Shown here piece after piece: positions 10,739 through 21,556 of a stretch of DNA of 64,000 bases. The position numbers were made by a program, and so were the translations under genes. This stretch comes from Chlorops oryzae (Eukaryota > Arthropoda > Insecta > Diptera > Chloropidae). Positions within the stretch are counted from its first letter, which is position 1. The number at the start of each line of letters is the position of its first letter. The notes beneath the pieces were generated by a model. The model ran no database searches and was not told the DNA's origin. It saw only the letters and a list, made by a program, of their open reading frames with translations. The stretch spans positions 57,794,605-57,858,604 of the forward strand of contig CM035807.1 in NCBI GenBank assembly GCA_020466095.1, given 5' to 3'.

Positions 10739-11669
10739 AACTCGGAACACTACCTCAAACACGGGATCAAGTGCTTTTGCTATTGAAAAATTGGATGAGC
10801 ATAATTATGACTCCTGTTGTGTCCAGATGCGTGGTGTTCTTATCTGCTCTGAGCTTTGGCAAGTCGTTTCTGATAAAATGAAGAAAAATATTTCCAATGG
10901 AGATGAATGGGGTACACTGGATGAGAAGGCTTTAGCAACAATGGTTTTGTCAGTCAAACCTAATCAATTGAATCACATCAAAAAGTGCAAAACATCTGCA
11001 GAAGCGTGGTCGAAGTTAGAAGGCATATATAAACCGAAAGGGCCTGCAAGAAAGGTCACCTTGTACAAAAGTTTACTAAATCTCCGTTTGTCGGAAGATG
11101 ACAATGTTCCAGCATTCTTGAACTCTTTTACAGATATCGTAGACAAGTTGGCCGAAGTTGATATTGATCTTGGAAATGAAATGTTGGCGATAATTCTATT
11201 GTCGAATTTGCCGAAGCGATTTGAAAATTTCGTGGTGCCAATGGAGACGAGAGACAGGTTAGCAGAGTACAGCGCGTTGAAGGTCAAATTGTTAGAAGAG
11301 TATGAACAAAGAGGAAAGATCACCGAAGAAACCGCAAGTAACCAACAAGCATATGCAGCATATCATAGCAACAACAACAATAATAGGAGCCCAAATAAAC
11401 CCATGAGTCGAAACAACAACAACAACAACAAGGATAAACGTAAAAACAACGGGAAATGTTACAAATGTGAAAAAAGAGGGCATCATGCGAACAAATGTAA
11501 AGAAACAGAGTCAAAAGAAAAAGGCAAGGAATTGGATGGAAAAGAAAAAGAAAAATCGTATTCTGCCTCACTTTTTTCAACGTGCAATGGCACAACGAAT
11601 ACATTAGATCAGTCTGCATGGTGCGTCGACAGCGGCGCGACGTCGCATATGTGCAATAATCGAGATTAG
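10739..11669 (+). pseudogene. copia Gag-protease part
   Basis: Gag (UBN2/DUF4219-like) begins without its own methionine, at about FAIEKLDEHNYDSCCVQ. It continues through a helical capsid-like region into an Asn-rich linker encoded by (AAC)n. A CCHC zinc knuckle follows, CYKCEKRGHHANKC (11457-11498). The aspartic protease starts at WCVDSGATSHMC (11618-11653), with the DSG catalytic triad intact. An in-frame TAG then ends the segment at 11667-11669. The protein would package element RNA and mature the polyprotein. The start is lost to the upstream array. Confidence 0.85.
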
Positions 11670-12800
11670 TTTGTTTCATTTCGTGAAGAAAAACAAAAAA
11701 TCAGTGTCGCTGGAAACAAATTTGTAGATGCGGAAGGGCGAGGCGAGTAAAAAATTAGAGCTTCGAATTGCAATATCTTACTCAACGACGTTTTGTACGT
11801 TCCTTCTTTGCAACACAATTTCTTTTCGGTAAGCAGAAGCGCCGAGCGAGGTGCAGAGGTGATTTTTAATGACATATGCGCGATAATTAGAGACAAAAAG
11901 GAAAATTTCATATCGTTTAAAGCGTTTAAGGAGAATAACCTATACATATTCCACAACCAGTTCGAAACAAATTTGTCGTGCGTCGAGGGCTCTGTCCAGT
12001 GGCATAATAGATATGGCCATGTAAATTTTGATTGTTTAAATAAACTGGCTTCAAATAAAATCGTACGTGGGTTAAAGGGTTTTGAAAAGCCTAAAAACAT
12101 TTCTTGTGTATCGTGCATGAAAAGTAAAATATGCACACAGCCTTTTCCACAAGTATCACAAAGTAGATCAAATAATGTGTTGGATCTAATTCATACAGAT
12201 GTGTGTGGACCCTTTAACACCGAATCGATTGGTGGCTCTCGATATTTTTTGACATTTATCGATGACAAATCACGCAAAGTTTTTTGTTTACTTTATGAAA
12301 ACTAAAGAACGTGTTCTCGACAACTTCAAAAAGTTTAAAGCGTTTGTTGAGTGCCAAACAGGTCAACAAATTAAAGCTATTAGGGGCGACAACGGTCGAG
12401 AATATTTAAATACAGATTTTGATAAATTTTTACAATTACATGGTATTTCTCGACAATTGACAGTCCCATATACGCCCCAACAAAACGGAGTAGCTGAGCG
12501 AGCGAACCGTACCCTCGTGGAAATGGCTCGAACAATGCTAGTACATGCTGGATTAAGTGAAAAATTTTGGGCTGAAGCAATTTCAACGGCAGTACATGCG
12601 AAATCGCACACCTCTGAAAATTTTAGACGATATAACTCCAAATGAAAATTGGCATGGTATTAAGCCAAGTGTTAAACATCTTAAAGTGTTTGGATGTCTG
12701 GCTGTTGCATTAGATAAAACGCAAAATCGTAAGTTCCGACCAAAGGGGAGAGAGTGTATTATGGACGGATACTCACAGCAGTCGAAAGCATATCGCCAGT
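11670..12800 (+). pseudogene. copia integrase part
   Basis: After the protease, a GAG_pre-integrase zinc region has its H-x-H pair (WHNRYGHVN) and C-x2-C pair (CVSCMKSK) between 12000 and 12125. The rve core follows: HTDVCGPF (first D, about 12190-12213), RGDNGREYL (second D, about 12385), and NGVAERANRTL (catalytic E, about 12485). A frameshift falls near 12290, another near 12600, and a TAG at 12799. A stretch between the integrase C-terminus and RT is missing. Catalytic residues are still readable, so decay is moderate. Confidence 0.85.
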
Positions 12801-14496
12801 AGAGCCACCTCCTGATCCTAACAGGGAAGAAGTCAGGGTGATGGATGATCCTAGCGATGTAAGCAATGAGCCAAAGCGACCTGGATAAAGGAAACCTAGG
12901 CTGATTAGAACCGGAAAACCAGGCCGTCCTCGAAAAGAATTTAATTGTGTAAATATTGCAATCAATAGCTGCGACGTACAAATTCCTCAGTCACTAAGTG
13001 ACATAGAAGCGAGTTTTTATTCCAAAGACTGGCTATCAGCGATGCAACAGGAATACAATTCGTTGGTGGAGAATAAAACCTGGACACTAGTGGAGCTGCC
13101 ACCTAATCAAAAGGTGATCGGCTGTAAATGGGTGTTTAGCTTCAAGACTAATCAGAGCGGTGAAGTTGAGCGGTTCAAGGCGAGGCTAGTTGCTAAAGGA
13201 TGCAGCCAGAAATTTTGGAATCAACTATACGGAAACGTTTTCGCCGGTCATAAGGTATGCCACTATTCGGATGCTACTTGCACTGGCTGTATCGCATAAG
13301 ATGCACCTGCATCAACTCGACATCACGACAGCGTATCTTAACAGTGAACTCTCAGACTGATGTTATATGCAACAACCAGAATGTTTCATCAACGAGGAAT
13401 TTCCGCATCGCGTGCTACGCTTAAATAAAGCAATATACGGACTGAAGCAAGCAGGCCGCCAGTGGAGTGCCAAACTGGATGGTTGTCTGAAACATATGGG
13501 GTTTCAACCATGTCAGACGGAGCCTTGTCTATACAAAATGGTTTCGAAAGGCAAGTTAATGCTAATAGCTGTTAATGTTGATGATTTAATTATAGGTGGT
13601 TCCCACAAAGATGATATTGAGAGCGTCAAAGAAACAATGGCAAGCGAATTCAAGTTAGTAGACAAGGGTCCCCTTTCTTATTTTCTTGGTTGGCAAATCG
13701 AGCGGAGTGGTGATACTGGAGCGATTGCTGTTAGTCAAAGGCAATATATCACCAGTCTGCTAGAGCGTTACGGCATGAAGACCTGTCGACCTGTTTCAAC
13801 ACCGTTAGGTCCTGGGTTTCATGTCAAAGCTGATGATGATGACGCAGAAAAGGTTGATAAGGCATGGTATCAGTCAATCATTGGCGAACTTATGTACTTA
13901 TCAATTTGCACGAGGCCTGATATACTTCACTCAATTAGCAAATTGGCGCAAGGTAATTCAAATCCAACGACCGAGCACCAGACTGGAGTAAAACATATTC
14001 TGAGATACCTGTCAAAAACGTGGCAATTAAAAATATGGTATCGACCGGAGATGGAAGATATACATGGCTACGCTGACGCGGATTGGGCTGGCGATACAAA
14101 AGATCGGAAGTCATACTCTGGCTACATCTTTAAGATGAGTGGAGGTCCAATATTATGGGAGTCAAAAAGCAAAGCACTGTGTCGTTGAGCACAACGGAAG
14201 CTGAGTACGTGGCCTTGTGTACTAGCTCTAAGGAAGCAGTCTTTTTGAAAAGAATGTTAATAGAACTCGGATTTCATGAAGAACATATACCCATAGTCAT
14301 AAAGGGTGACAATCTAAGCTCTCAATCACTTGTTAAAGATCATATTTATCATTCTAGAACAAAGCACATAGACTTAAAATATCATTATGTGCGCGAAGCT
14401 GCTAGAAACAAACATGTTGCATTCGAATATTTTCACACAAATCAAATGTTAGCTGATATTTTGACTAAGAATCTGCCCAAAGATAGGCATTGTTAA
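12801..14496 (+). pseudogene. copia reverse transcriptase-RNase H part
   Basis: An acidic linker leads into RVT_2: WLSAMQQEYNSLVENKTW, then KWVFSFKTNQSGEVERFKAR (13045-13190). After a frameshift near 13215-13300 comes LNKAIYGLKQAGRQW (13423). The polymerase motif reads AVNVDDLIIGG (13570-13602); in most copia elements the residue before VDD is aromatic, so Asn is unusual. Copia-type RNase H follows: GYADADWAGD (14067), LSTTEAEYVAL (14187) after a frameshift near 14160, KGDNLSSQSL, and HSRTKHIDLKYHYVRE (14350-14397). The frame ends with TTKNLPKDRHC-like sequence at 14496. Confidence 0.85.
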
Positions 14497-14599
14497 CTAA
14501 ATGAAATGATGAGCTTGAAATGAATTGTTTTTAATTTTGCTCTGCATTAAATTGTTTATTTAACTGAAAAATTTCAATGATATTCGGTTTGAGACAGAG

Positions 14600-14844
14600 T
14601 GTTGAAATAAAAATCATTTGCAACCCGAATATCATTTTCCCTTCTCTAGTATAAGAAAAATAACATTACATACATATTTTTGTTACTCTTGTAAGTTTAA
14701 TATAGTCAGTCGCGAATATACCTTCGATAGAAAAAGTCAGAAGCGCGTTTTTTTTTCTTTTTCTCGGATCGGAAATCTCCAACATATGTAATAATATAGA
14801 AAGCTTTATTCTCCACGATTGGGCGGAATATATTTCACCCAACA
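14600..14844 (+). repeat. Candidate copia 3' LTR
   Basis: Starts TGTTGAAATAAAAATC and ends TTCACCCAACA, giving matched TGTTG/CAACA termini, the size (245 bp) and position expected of a copia 3' LTR. A hairpin straddles its 5' border: ATGATATTCGGTTTG at 14577-14591 pairs with CAACCCGAATATCAT at 14622-14636. There is no second copy in the window to confirm the limits. Confidence 0.5.
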
Positions 14845-15199
14845 TATTCGTGGTCCACCAGGAGTGCCTAATAATTTTGAAAATTCAATCAGTTATATAC
14901 GGTCGAAATTATAAACCATTTGAGATACGAACAATCTGTATAATAAGTACAATCACATATATAAATACTTACACCATTGCTTTAAATTTTACAAGTTATC
15001 AGATGTATTTACATATGTGCGCAGAACGCAATTACATACATGATATATTTAAATGCAACTATTCGAAGGCGGTTCAATTAGTATTAGAAATGTGTTAGAA
15101 ATGAAAACACAATAAAAAAAAATTTTTTTTTATATTTCAACATAGTCCGCTTTTATAAAGATACACTTCTCCCAATGCTGCTCAGTGCTTCTTTCCATA
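14845..15199. other. AT-rich spacer, nothing recognised
   Basis: Non-coding flank between the copia end and the next MITE. No domain, terminal repeat or within-window match was seen. Confidence 0.4.
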
Positions 15200-15747
15200 A
15201 GGCTGGTCTCCAGTTCCCCAAGTAATGCTTAAGAAATATTTCTTCAAGAATTTTTCTGCATGCAGTCCCCAGTTCGGCAAAAAAGTAGTACATATTTTAA
15301 TACGTTTTTTTTACATAAAATGTGCACGGTAACCCAGGCTATCAGCAGAAATAATTGCAAATGAATTGTTTCTTGGAGAAATTTTGACAAGTGATCTAGG
15401 TCAGTTGTGATTGTATAGATATAGTGCATCCATTTTTCAGGTTTTTTCAAAAAAAACATGGAGAAAAACCCCAAAAAACCAAAAACGCTTCATAAATTTC
15501 TCGAACGAGAATAAACGCGAATTAATATCGCTTGTTAAAGCGAGTAGAAGAATTTGCGCGCTTTTTATTCTGAACGTTTATAATCGCGCCCTTTTAATTT
15601 CTGTCTTTCGTTTCACTTTTTTGACACATGTGACATATGACAGATTGCCTCTGTTGCACTTAAAAGTTCTGTAGTACTACCTTTTTTCCTCGGAGAAATA
15701 AATAGAACATTTCTGCTGACATTCCTTACCGAACTGGAGACCAGCCT
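15200..15747. mobile_element. Non-autonomous inverted-repeat element (MITE)
   Basis: The left end AGGCTGGTCTCCAGTTC (15200-15216) is repeated in inverse at the right end GAACTGGAGACCAGCCT (15731-15747). A second inner inverted pair lies at about 15271-15292 (CAGTTCGGCAAAAAAGTAGTA) and 15670-15695. The flanking triplet ATA occurs on both sides (15197-15199 and 15748-15750) and may be the target duplication. No transposase is encoded. The superfamily is not clear. Confidence 0.6.
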
Positions 15748-16334
15748 ATAGACAAAAATCAACAAAAAAAAATTGTTATAATATATTGATGAAATATATA
15801 TTTTCGGAAAGATAATAAAACAATTAATATAATTATTGAAAAGTAATTATGGTTTGATTCTTCAGATCACCACAAGAGGGCGCTCAACTAAGACGATTTT
15901 AAGCAAACCTGCTTTAACAAAAAAATACTCTCAAGTCGATTCACTAAAAATAATTTCAAAAATTAATTTTTTTGTGAAATGACTTCAAATTTAATTTTTT
16001 ATCTTCTTCAATATATAAGTAATAAATAAAAAATATATAAGTAATAAATAAAACATATACTTTAAGGCAAAGGGGCTTAATGCCATTTTGTTTTATTGCT
16101 TTGAAAAACACTAATTTTTCGTTGGATATTGAAAAATTGCAAAACTTTAATGGAGTAAAAAAAAATCGGAAAAACGGGTTTTTTTATTCCTATTTTCTAT
16201 TCGTTATATATTCTTTTAATAAGTTATGAAAAAATCAGAGTTCTATCGAACCAACAAGTAAAGAAAGAACATTTTTGCCATCAGCTTTTTTCTTGATTTA
16301 TCAAAAACTTGTTTCAAGCTGTTGTATATATTGT
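15748..16334. other. AT-rich left flank of gypsy A
   Basis: Contains a 22-bp tandem duplication (AATATATAAGTAATAAATAA twice, about 16008-16053). A 65-bp segment (16208-16272) resembles the sequence just right of the gypsy A element (50567-50632). No coding potential was seen. Confidence 0.5.
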
Positions 16335-17125
16335 TGTGAGTCAACACTTGACTCACGAGCATTTAACATTTTTACCGTTGGTCACCTCAAAAGTGCAGCA
16401 TTTCGAAACAGCAACAAATTCATGAGCAAGCTAAACGTCCAGCCCAAGCAACGGTCAACAACAACAAAGACAACCGCACCGTACTGCAAGACCGAAACTG
16501 TAACTCGAGCACTTTGGGCACACGACGGGAACGATGAATGGGCACAACAACAACAACAACAGCAAATCGTAAGCCAACGTCGTAAGCGAATTTCCATATA
16601 CAAGGAAATTCGAGAATAAGAACAATTGGATCACCTGTTTGGGTTTAGAATGCAAGTCGGCAAATTGAGGCCGAGCTCAACAACAACAATAGCAAATTGA
16701 TGGTACACGCAGGTCAGTTTTGGTAAATTCGACCTACGACTACGCAATATTCGGCTAGCATTGATTGGGAAATCGACTATGCAGCATTGACACTTTTGTG
16801 TTATAAAAGCCAATGATCGAGAATGAGAAAACACACTCAGCGAGAAGCAGTTTGCGAGATCCCAACTCTTACGTATGTCCTCACCAGTGGCAACAGCGGA
16901 AGAGTGTGGATCTTAGTGTTTCAAAATGAAGGAATTTGGGGAAGTTAATCCAGTAGTTGCTAGGAGTTTTTGTATTAAGGTATTAAATTGTGAATAGGTA
17001 ATAAGGACTTTAACTCAATAAAAGATTCGAAAATAATCAATTTTGTGTCCTTTCACTTTATTTATTCACACTAAAGTATTTAGACGGTGAATTCAATCGG
17101 GAATACAGCGGAAAATACTTTAACA
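16335..17125 (+). repeat. gypsy element A, 5' LTR
   Basis: 791 bp, from TGTGAGTCAACACTTG to ATACTTTAACA. The same sequence recurs at 46648-47260 (partial) and at 49288-50006 plus 50494-50566, where a polypurine tract precedes it. These are thus the two LTRs of one element, differing by a few percent. Promoter-like parts: TATAAAAG at 16802, followed by a CACTCAGCGAGAAGCAGT initiator-like stretch. A poly(A) signal AATAAA lies at 17018. (CAA)n runs occur in the U3 part. Confidence 0.9.
16802..16809 (+). promoter_or_regulatory. TATA box of gypsy A 5' LTR
   Basis: TATAAAAG lies about 30 bp upstream of CACACTCAGCGAGAAG, a plausible RNA polymerase II start. The same spacing is kept in both 3' LTR copies. 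Confidence 0.5.
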
Positions 17126-17126
17126 T

Positions 17127-17138
17127 TGGCGCAGCCGG
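17127..17138 (+). other. Primer-binding site of gypsy A
   Basis: TGGCGCAGCCGG begins one base after the 5' LTR end. It starts with TGG, the complement of a tRNA CCA tail. It differs by one base from the tRNA-Ser type site (TGGCGCAGTCGG) used by several insect gypsy elements, so a tRNA-Ser primer is likely but inferred. Confidence 0.65.
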
Positions 17139-17873
17139 TATTCGACTGACTTTCAGTCGGATACGAACCAAGGCTCAAAACTTTTAAAAGAGTTATCCTT
17201 AAAGGTTTTTGCAGTGGACATACGAAAACACGAGTTAAGCCGAAGCGGAACCTTGCAGGTCTTAAAAAGGTGGTTATCATCATCCGAAGAAGAAAAACTC
17301 AAATTCGTAAGTCATACGGCTGAAACAAATAAGATAGCTCAGACACATTCAAAATTAACAAGCAACGTTTCTAAACGTAATTTGCCGATTTTTCTTCAAA
17401 AAGTTTTAATCCTTGTAGTAAGAAAAATTCATCTGTACGGTAGAAAGTGTGGAAAAACGAATGCAAAGCTAACACGGAACCTTGCAGGTTTTAAAAAGGT
17501 GGTTTTCATCAACCGAATTAGCAAAAGCTCGTGTCCATAAGATCTACCGGCTCAGACGTTAAGGAATTTATTTTTTTTTTCTCGAAAATTGCATTTTTTC
17601 AAACAATTATTGGAAAGAGTCACAAATTAATACCTTGGGAAAGTGAAAAGTAGCAGAAAATCACGGAAGGAAGAATCAACATACAGCAGCCAACTATAAA
17701 AGGGGTGAGTACAAAAAATTTAAAACAATATTTTATCGCAGAGTCCTTTTTGTTTTGAAATGTTTTTATGCGGATTTGTGCCTCATTCATATATAGAAAA
17801 GCAAAAATTTTTGAAGCAACCGCTTAAGAAAATCCTAATTTAAAATCAGATCGCCCTAAAGTCTATAGTAACG
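17139..17873 (+). other. gypsy A untranslated leader with internal repeat
   Basis: 735 bp between primer-binding site and gag ATG. A 40-bp segment, GGAACCTTGCAGG followed by TTAAAAAGGTGGTT, occurs twice (17246-17283 and 17474-17514) in similar context, showing an old internal duplication of about 230 bp. No long coding frame was seen. Confidence 0.5.
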
Positions 17874-18819
17874 ATGGCAAATCAACTTCAAGCAGATGAA
17901 GTAATGAAGAAGGTCGTAAACCTAGTGCCATGTTTTTCTGGCCAAGACCACCCAGAATTAAAATCTGAAGTAGAAAAATTTATCACAGGTTTAGATTAAC
18001 TAAAAAGCATAGCACAAAATATGGATACGCAGGACATTATAAAATGCGTGAAACAGAGATTATCAGGATTAGCTTACATAGAGGCTAGCCAGAACAGTTT
18101 TAATAGTATAGATGAACTTGGGGATTTTATAAAGAAAAATTTCTTAAAACATAGAGTTTAGTAGCGATTAGATTTGAGATTGAAAGCGCTGCTGAATTTT
18201 CACATGAAATAGCGTCAACATTAGGGGAAAGGATAGAGTCCTTGCTAAAAGAGGCCGAACAATTGATTAGGGAGTCATGGAATGCATCTGAGGCACTATC
18301 AGCACTTAGCGAGTACCAAAAACTGGCTAAAAATAAATTCATTTTCGCAATAAAGGACCAGTATTTGCAACTCTGTCTAGAAGGACATAAGGATAAGCCT
18401 CTCTCGTTTTTGATTAAAATAGCAGAAGACTCAGAAAACAATTATGCCAGCAGAGGAGAAATACCCCTAACTGCATTATTTGCCTTGAATATGGCCATGC
18501 GCAAAATGCAAATTGCAGCGAGAATAGAACAGAGCCAGGATTTGACCCATTAACCTGCGCGTATTGTGGGAAAGAAGGTCATTTAGAAATTAATTGTTTT
18601 GGCAAGCTTAGAAAACTATATTGCCATATATGTCGAATGAAAGGCCACGAAAGTAACAAATTTTGTAAAAGTTAAATAAATAATTTTTCTGAAAATAACC
18701 GCACTGATATACAGTGCTACAAATGCTCTCAGTTTGGGCATATAGCGAGATTTTGTTATGCACAACAGCAAGCAGATAGTGGTCAGGGAAACTCCCAGCG
18801 GCCCGGTCATGGCCAATAG
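17874..18819 (+). pseudogene. gypsy A Gag (broken)
   Basis: Starts at ATG 17874 with MANQLQADEVMKKVVNLVPC. The capsid-like helical region runs on, with an in-frame TAA at 17997-17999 and a frameshift near 18160. The second segment (to 18553) is open. After another shift come three zinc knuckles: CAYCGKEGHLEINC (18556), CHICRMKGHESNKFC (about 18622, with one extra residue before the last Cys) and CYKCSQFGHIARFC (about 18715). A further stop falls between the second and third. Three knuckles is more than the one or two common in gypsy-type Gag. Confidence 0.75.
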
Positions 18820-19248
18820 ACAGAAATGCCACAGTAAATATCAAAATTCAAAGGCCATACCTAGTTGAGAATAAGAAAAATGTAAGCAAAAATATCAAAA
18901 AAGAAGGAAAAAATATAGAGAAACCAATATATTTAGAGGAATTAGATATACATAAGATTTTCTTCGATGAGTTAGATGAAAATGATTTTAGTTGAAAATC
19001 AAGCAATATAATGAGAAAAAAAGAAATTTTGTTTAAAGAAAATAGTCTCATGAATAAGAAGGTGGGTTTTAATGACAAAATCGTCGTGCATTTTATCAAA
19101 ATTGAAGATTCAGTATTAGAAAACGAATCTCAAGAAGATATTTTAGAGAAAAAGCTAGTTATGCATTGCCAGAAATCAGAAAAGAGGCAAGAGGAGAATT
19201 TTTTAGGCAAAGATGAGCGTGGTAAGCAGTCAGCACTAAATAATATCA
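18820..19248 (+). pseudogene. gypsy A pol 5' remnant
   Basis: A Lys/Glu-rich open stretch after the knuckles, with stops at about 18994 and frames to 19256. No DTG/DSG protease motif is visible. The reading is cut by the hAT-type MITE at 19257 and resumes at 39830, where protease-downstream sequence of gypsy/mdg1 type is recognisable. Confidence 0.5.
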
Positions 19249-20209
19249 GTAAATAATAGTGTCCGACCGAAGGTGGATTTTTAGCCGAAGCCGAAGCCGA
19301 AGCCGAACAATCGGCAGAGTTGAAGACTTCGGCCGAAGACCGAAGGCCGAAGCCGAATGCAAAAAAATTTATAGTAAGGACACAAAATCAGTCTTTATTC
19401 ATTTGACAAGCACAAAAAAAAACCGCTAAAATTTTCTCTAAATTCTTTCGCTTTAGTCGCCCACAAAGTGAGAATTTACGGCAGTAATTCACTAGTGTAA
19501 AAGGTCTTGTTCAAAGTTGCTGTCGCGCCGTGTAAACGCCGACTAATGCACGGTGACAACTAACTACTCATTACTTCACAGGCAAAAAGAACGAACTCGG
19601 CTCTTCCGCGACTTTAGCGACAGCGAGGGTCACTAACTAGAAAAACAGCAGCCGTTCGTGCGACACGCTCACGACCGAGCTCCCGAAACAATCCGTTCGA
19701 AAACGAAAAAAGAAAACCCCAAATTTTAAATTAAAAGAAAAAGGACAAAAAAAAATACTTTTCTAACGTTAAGTACGGCAAGAAGCCGCAGTGCTCAAAA
19801 TTTCGATAAGTTTAGTGATAAGTGCTTTTCCATTCTTTATTACGGCAAGCAGCCGAAGTGATTTACATTTTTTTTTATATATAAAAACTTATAAGTGAAC
19901 GATTTGATTTATGAACTATTAATACGGCAGGAAGCCGAAAATCCTTTTTTTTCTATTTTTACAAACTTCTAAACGCGAAAACGCGCCGCGTTAATTATAA
20001 TAAGCCAGCAATCAACTCCATATCATACCGATCACCGTGAATCCATCACCTACTATCCCAGGATTGGAGCGCAGCGATCCCACAATCCTCCGAAGAGCTC
20101 AAGGTACGTGCCGCTTTTTCTTTCCTTATATTATAATATTTACTTGCCTCGACGAGGGTGAAATGTACAGGTCTCAATGACCCAAGTACAAATATTTGTA
20201 TTTATTTTG

Positions 20210-20460
20210 CACGCCCAAAGCACGCCCAAACTGGGCCCAAATAATGAACAGTATCTCGCCCAAATCGAGCCCAAACCGGGCCCAAATCTAGAAAGAACGC
20301 GCCCAAATCGAGCCCAAACCACGCCCAAATAATGAACAGACTCGCGCCCAAATCGAGCCCAAAACGAGCATGGGTAGTGAACAAACGCGCCCAAAATCGA
20401 GCCCAATGCGCGCCCAAATCAAGCCCAAATATAGCCAAAATGGGCCCAAATTAAGAAAAA
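20210..20460. repeat. GCCCAAAT array in BEL1 5' LTR
   Basis: More than a dozen irregular units of the form CGAGCCCAAA/CGCGCCCAAAT. The same array lies in the 3' LTR at about 29270-29510. An array in the opposite orientation (ATTTGGGC) lies further down the LTR at about 39350-39650. A transcript of the LTR could therefore fold back on itself. Confidence 0.7.
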
Positions 20461-21360
20461 AAATTTCAAAAAACGAGCCCGAAGCACTTTCGAATTTAAT
20501 ATTCCCTCTCGGAATAGCCTTGCACCCGTCTTCGACGCTGGCTGCACGACTTGAACTAATCGTTGACGACACTTGCGAGACTAAAGCATAGGTGGCGTCG
20601 ATGCAAAATCCATACAAATGTCGCGAGTTTCGTGCACGACACTTTGCAGGACATGTCATTCATGAAGTCATGCATCCCATGCGTGGAGGAAATCATACAT
20701 GACTGGTATTCCGTAATGCAAACATGAATAAGTTCTTACAATTTTTTAAAAATTTCAATAAAACGCTTATTTGACATGACATTGTAATATTTATTATATG
20801 TATATACATACATATATAATTCTTCTTCTTGCGTGTTTTACTATCCCGGTCTATCCCGGGGTCCGCAAGTATATACATATATAATTGATTATATTAAATC
20901 TTTTTAACAACTATTAACAAATCAACATAGAACGTGATTGCCAAACGAAATGCGAATGTCAAACTCGGCTTAGTTATAATAACGATGTCTTCGAAGACTT
21001 CATGCACGATTTTGTCTTGAACGACCGATTTCCGAAAGTGTTATTATTATTATTATAATTATTATTATAATTTTTATTATTCTAATTATACGTATTATTA
21101 TTATTATTATTATTTGAGTATTGCGCCTTAATGAATTAAGACGCAATCTTAAAAAAAATAGAGAGGCAGTAGTTTCTGAGTCTATCGGCCCTCGAATTTC
21201 TTGAAATAAACCCAAAACGGGAAAAATTAAAATTAAAAAAATTCCGGCCTTAACAAGGCCCGGTGGTGTGCACACATTTAATATCAAATATTGTTTTTCC
21301 CTATTTAAAATTCCAAATACCTTTTGTTTTTAAAATTGTTAATTTCTCGATTTTGATCTC

Positions 21361-21427
21361 CCTCGTCGTGGGATTTGAATCCCGGAACTCTCGACTGGTG
21401 GTGGAGTGCTCTTCCTCGACACCATCT
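21361..21427 (-). other. tRNA-like (SINE-like) segment in BEL1 5' LTR
   Basis: On the minus strand the sequence reads GGTGTCGAGGAAGAGCAC, then a CACCACCAGTCG region, then CCGGGATTCAAATCCC, which approximates an RNA polymerase III box B. The same segment occurs in the 3' LTR (39200-39267), and a clearly diverged copy lies outside BEL at 54355-54413. It is not a functional tRNA gene. Confidence 0.4.
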
Positions 21428-21556
21428 TTGCCAAATTGAAAAGACTGGATTTTTTACGTTTATAAGTTTAAAGTCAAATTGTCAAAACTTTTCATAATTT
21501 TTTCAATTTTGGGCTTGATTTGGGCGCGCATTGGGATCAATTTGGGCCCATTTTGA

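Larger units (their letters stand above)
10739..14844 (+). mobile_element. Ty1/copia retrotransposon, 5'-truncated
   Basis: Order gag, protease, integrase, reverse transcriptase, RNase H identifies copia; in gypsy and BEL the integrase follows RT. The coding part has several frameshifts and stops and an internal loss between integrase and RT. A candidate 3' LTR lies at 14600-14844. No 5' LTR or primer-binding site is present, because upstream sequence is the CAATTAC array. Confidence 0.85.
19508..21556 (+). repeat. BEL1 5' LTR (3' part missing)
   Basis: Begins TGTTCAAAGTTGCTGTCG and matches 27283-30120 plus 38901 onward (after removing the mariner and BEL2) at very high identity, with only a few single-base and microsatellite differences. 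It ends abruptly at about 21556, where gag-like sequence follows. The matching 3' LTR continues for another 260 bp, so the LTR end, primer-binding site, leader and gag N-terminus are deleted. It contains (GC)CCCAAAT-type arrays at 20210-20460 and a tRNA-like box B at 21361-21427. Confidence 0.8.

Noticed and set aside
15840..15900. Possible mariner end (CACCACAAGAGGGCGCTC)
   Set aside because: No matching inverted partner and no transposase nearby.
16382..16603. Cys-rich small protein on the minus strand of the gypsy A LTR (also at 46696 and 49336)
   Set aside because: The Cys run is the reverse reading of a (CAA)n microsatellite in the LTR; no independent support.
18848..19099. Minus-strand frames in the gypsy A gag/pol area
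   Set aside because: Antisense shadows of Lys-rich coding sequence.
20210..20460. CRISPR-like array
   Set aside because: Units are irregular, without constant repeat and unique spacers, and the DNA is eukaryotic.
20140..20659. WARFGLDLGA-type repeat proteins on the minus strand (also 29198-29717)
   Set aside because: Direct translation of the GCCCAAAT array in the BEL1 LTRs; low-complexity artefact.
21361..21427. Functional tRNA gene
   Set aside because: Only a box-B-like element and partial stem match; no cloverleaf with proper acceptor stem could be drawn.
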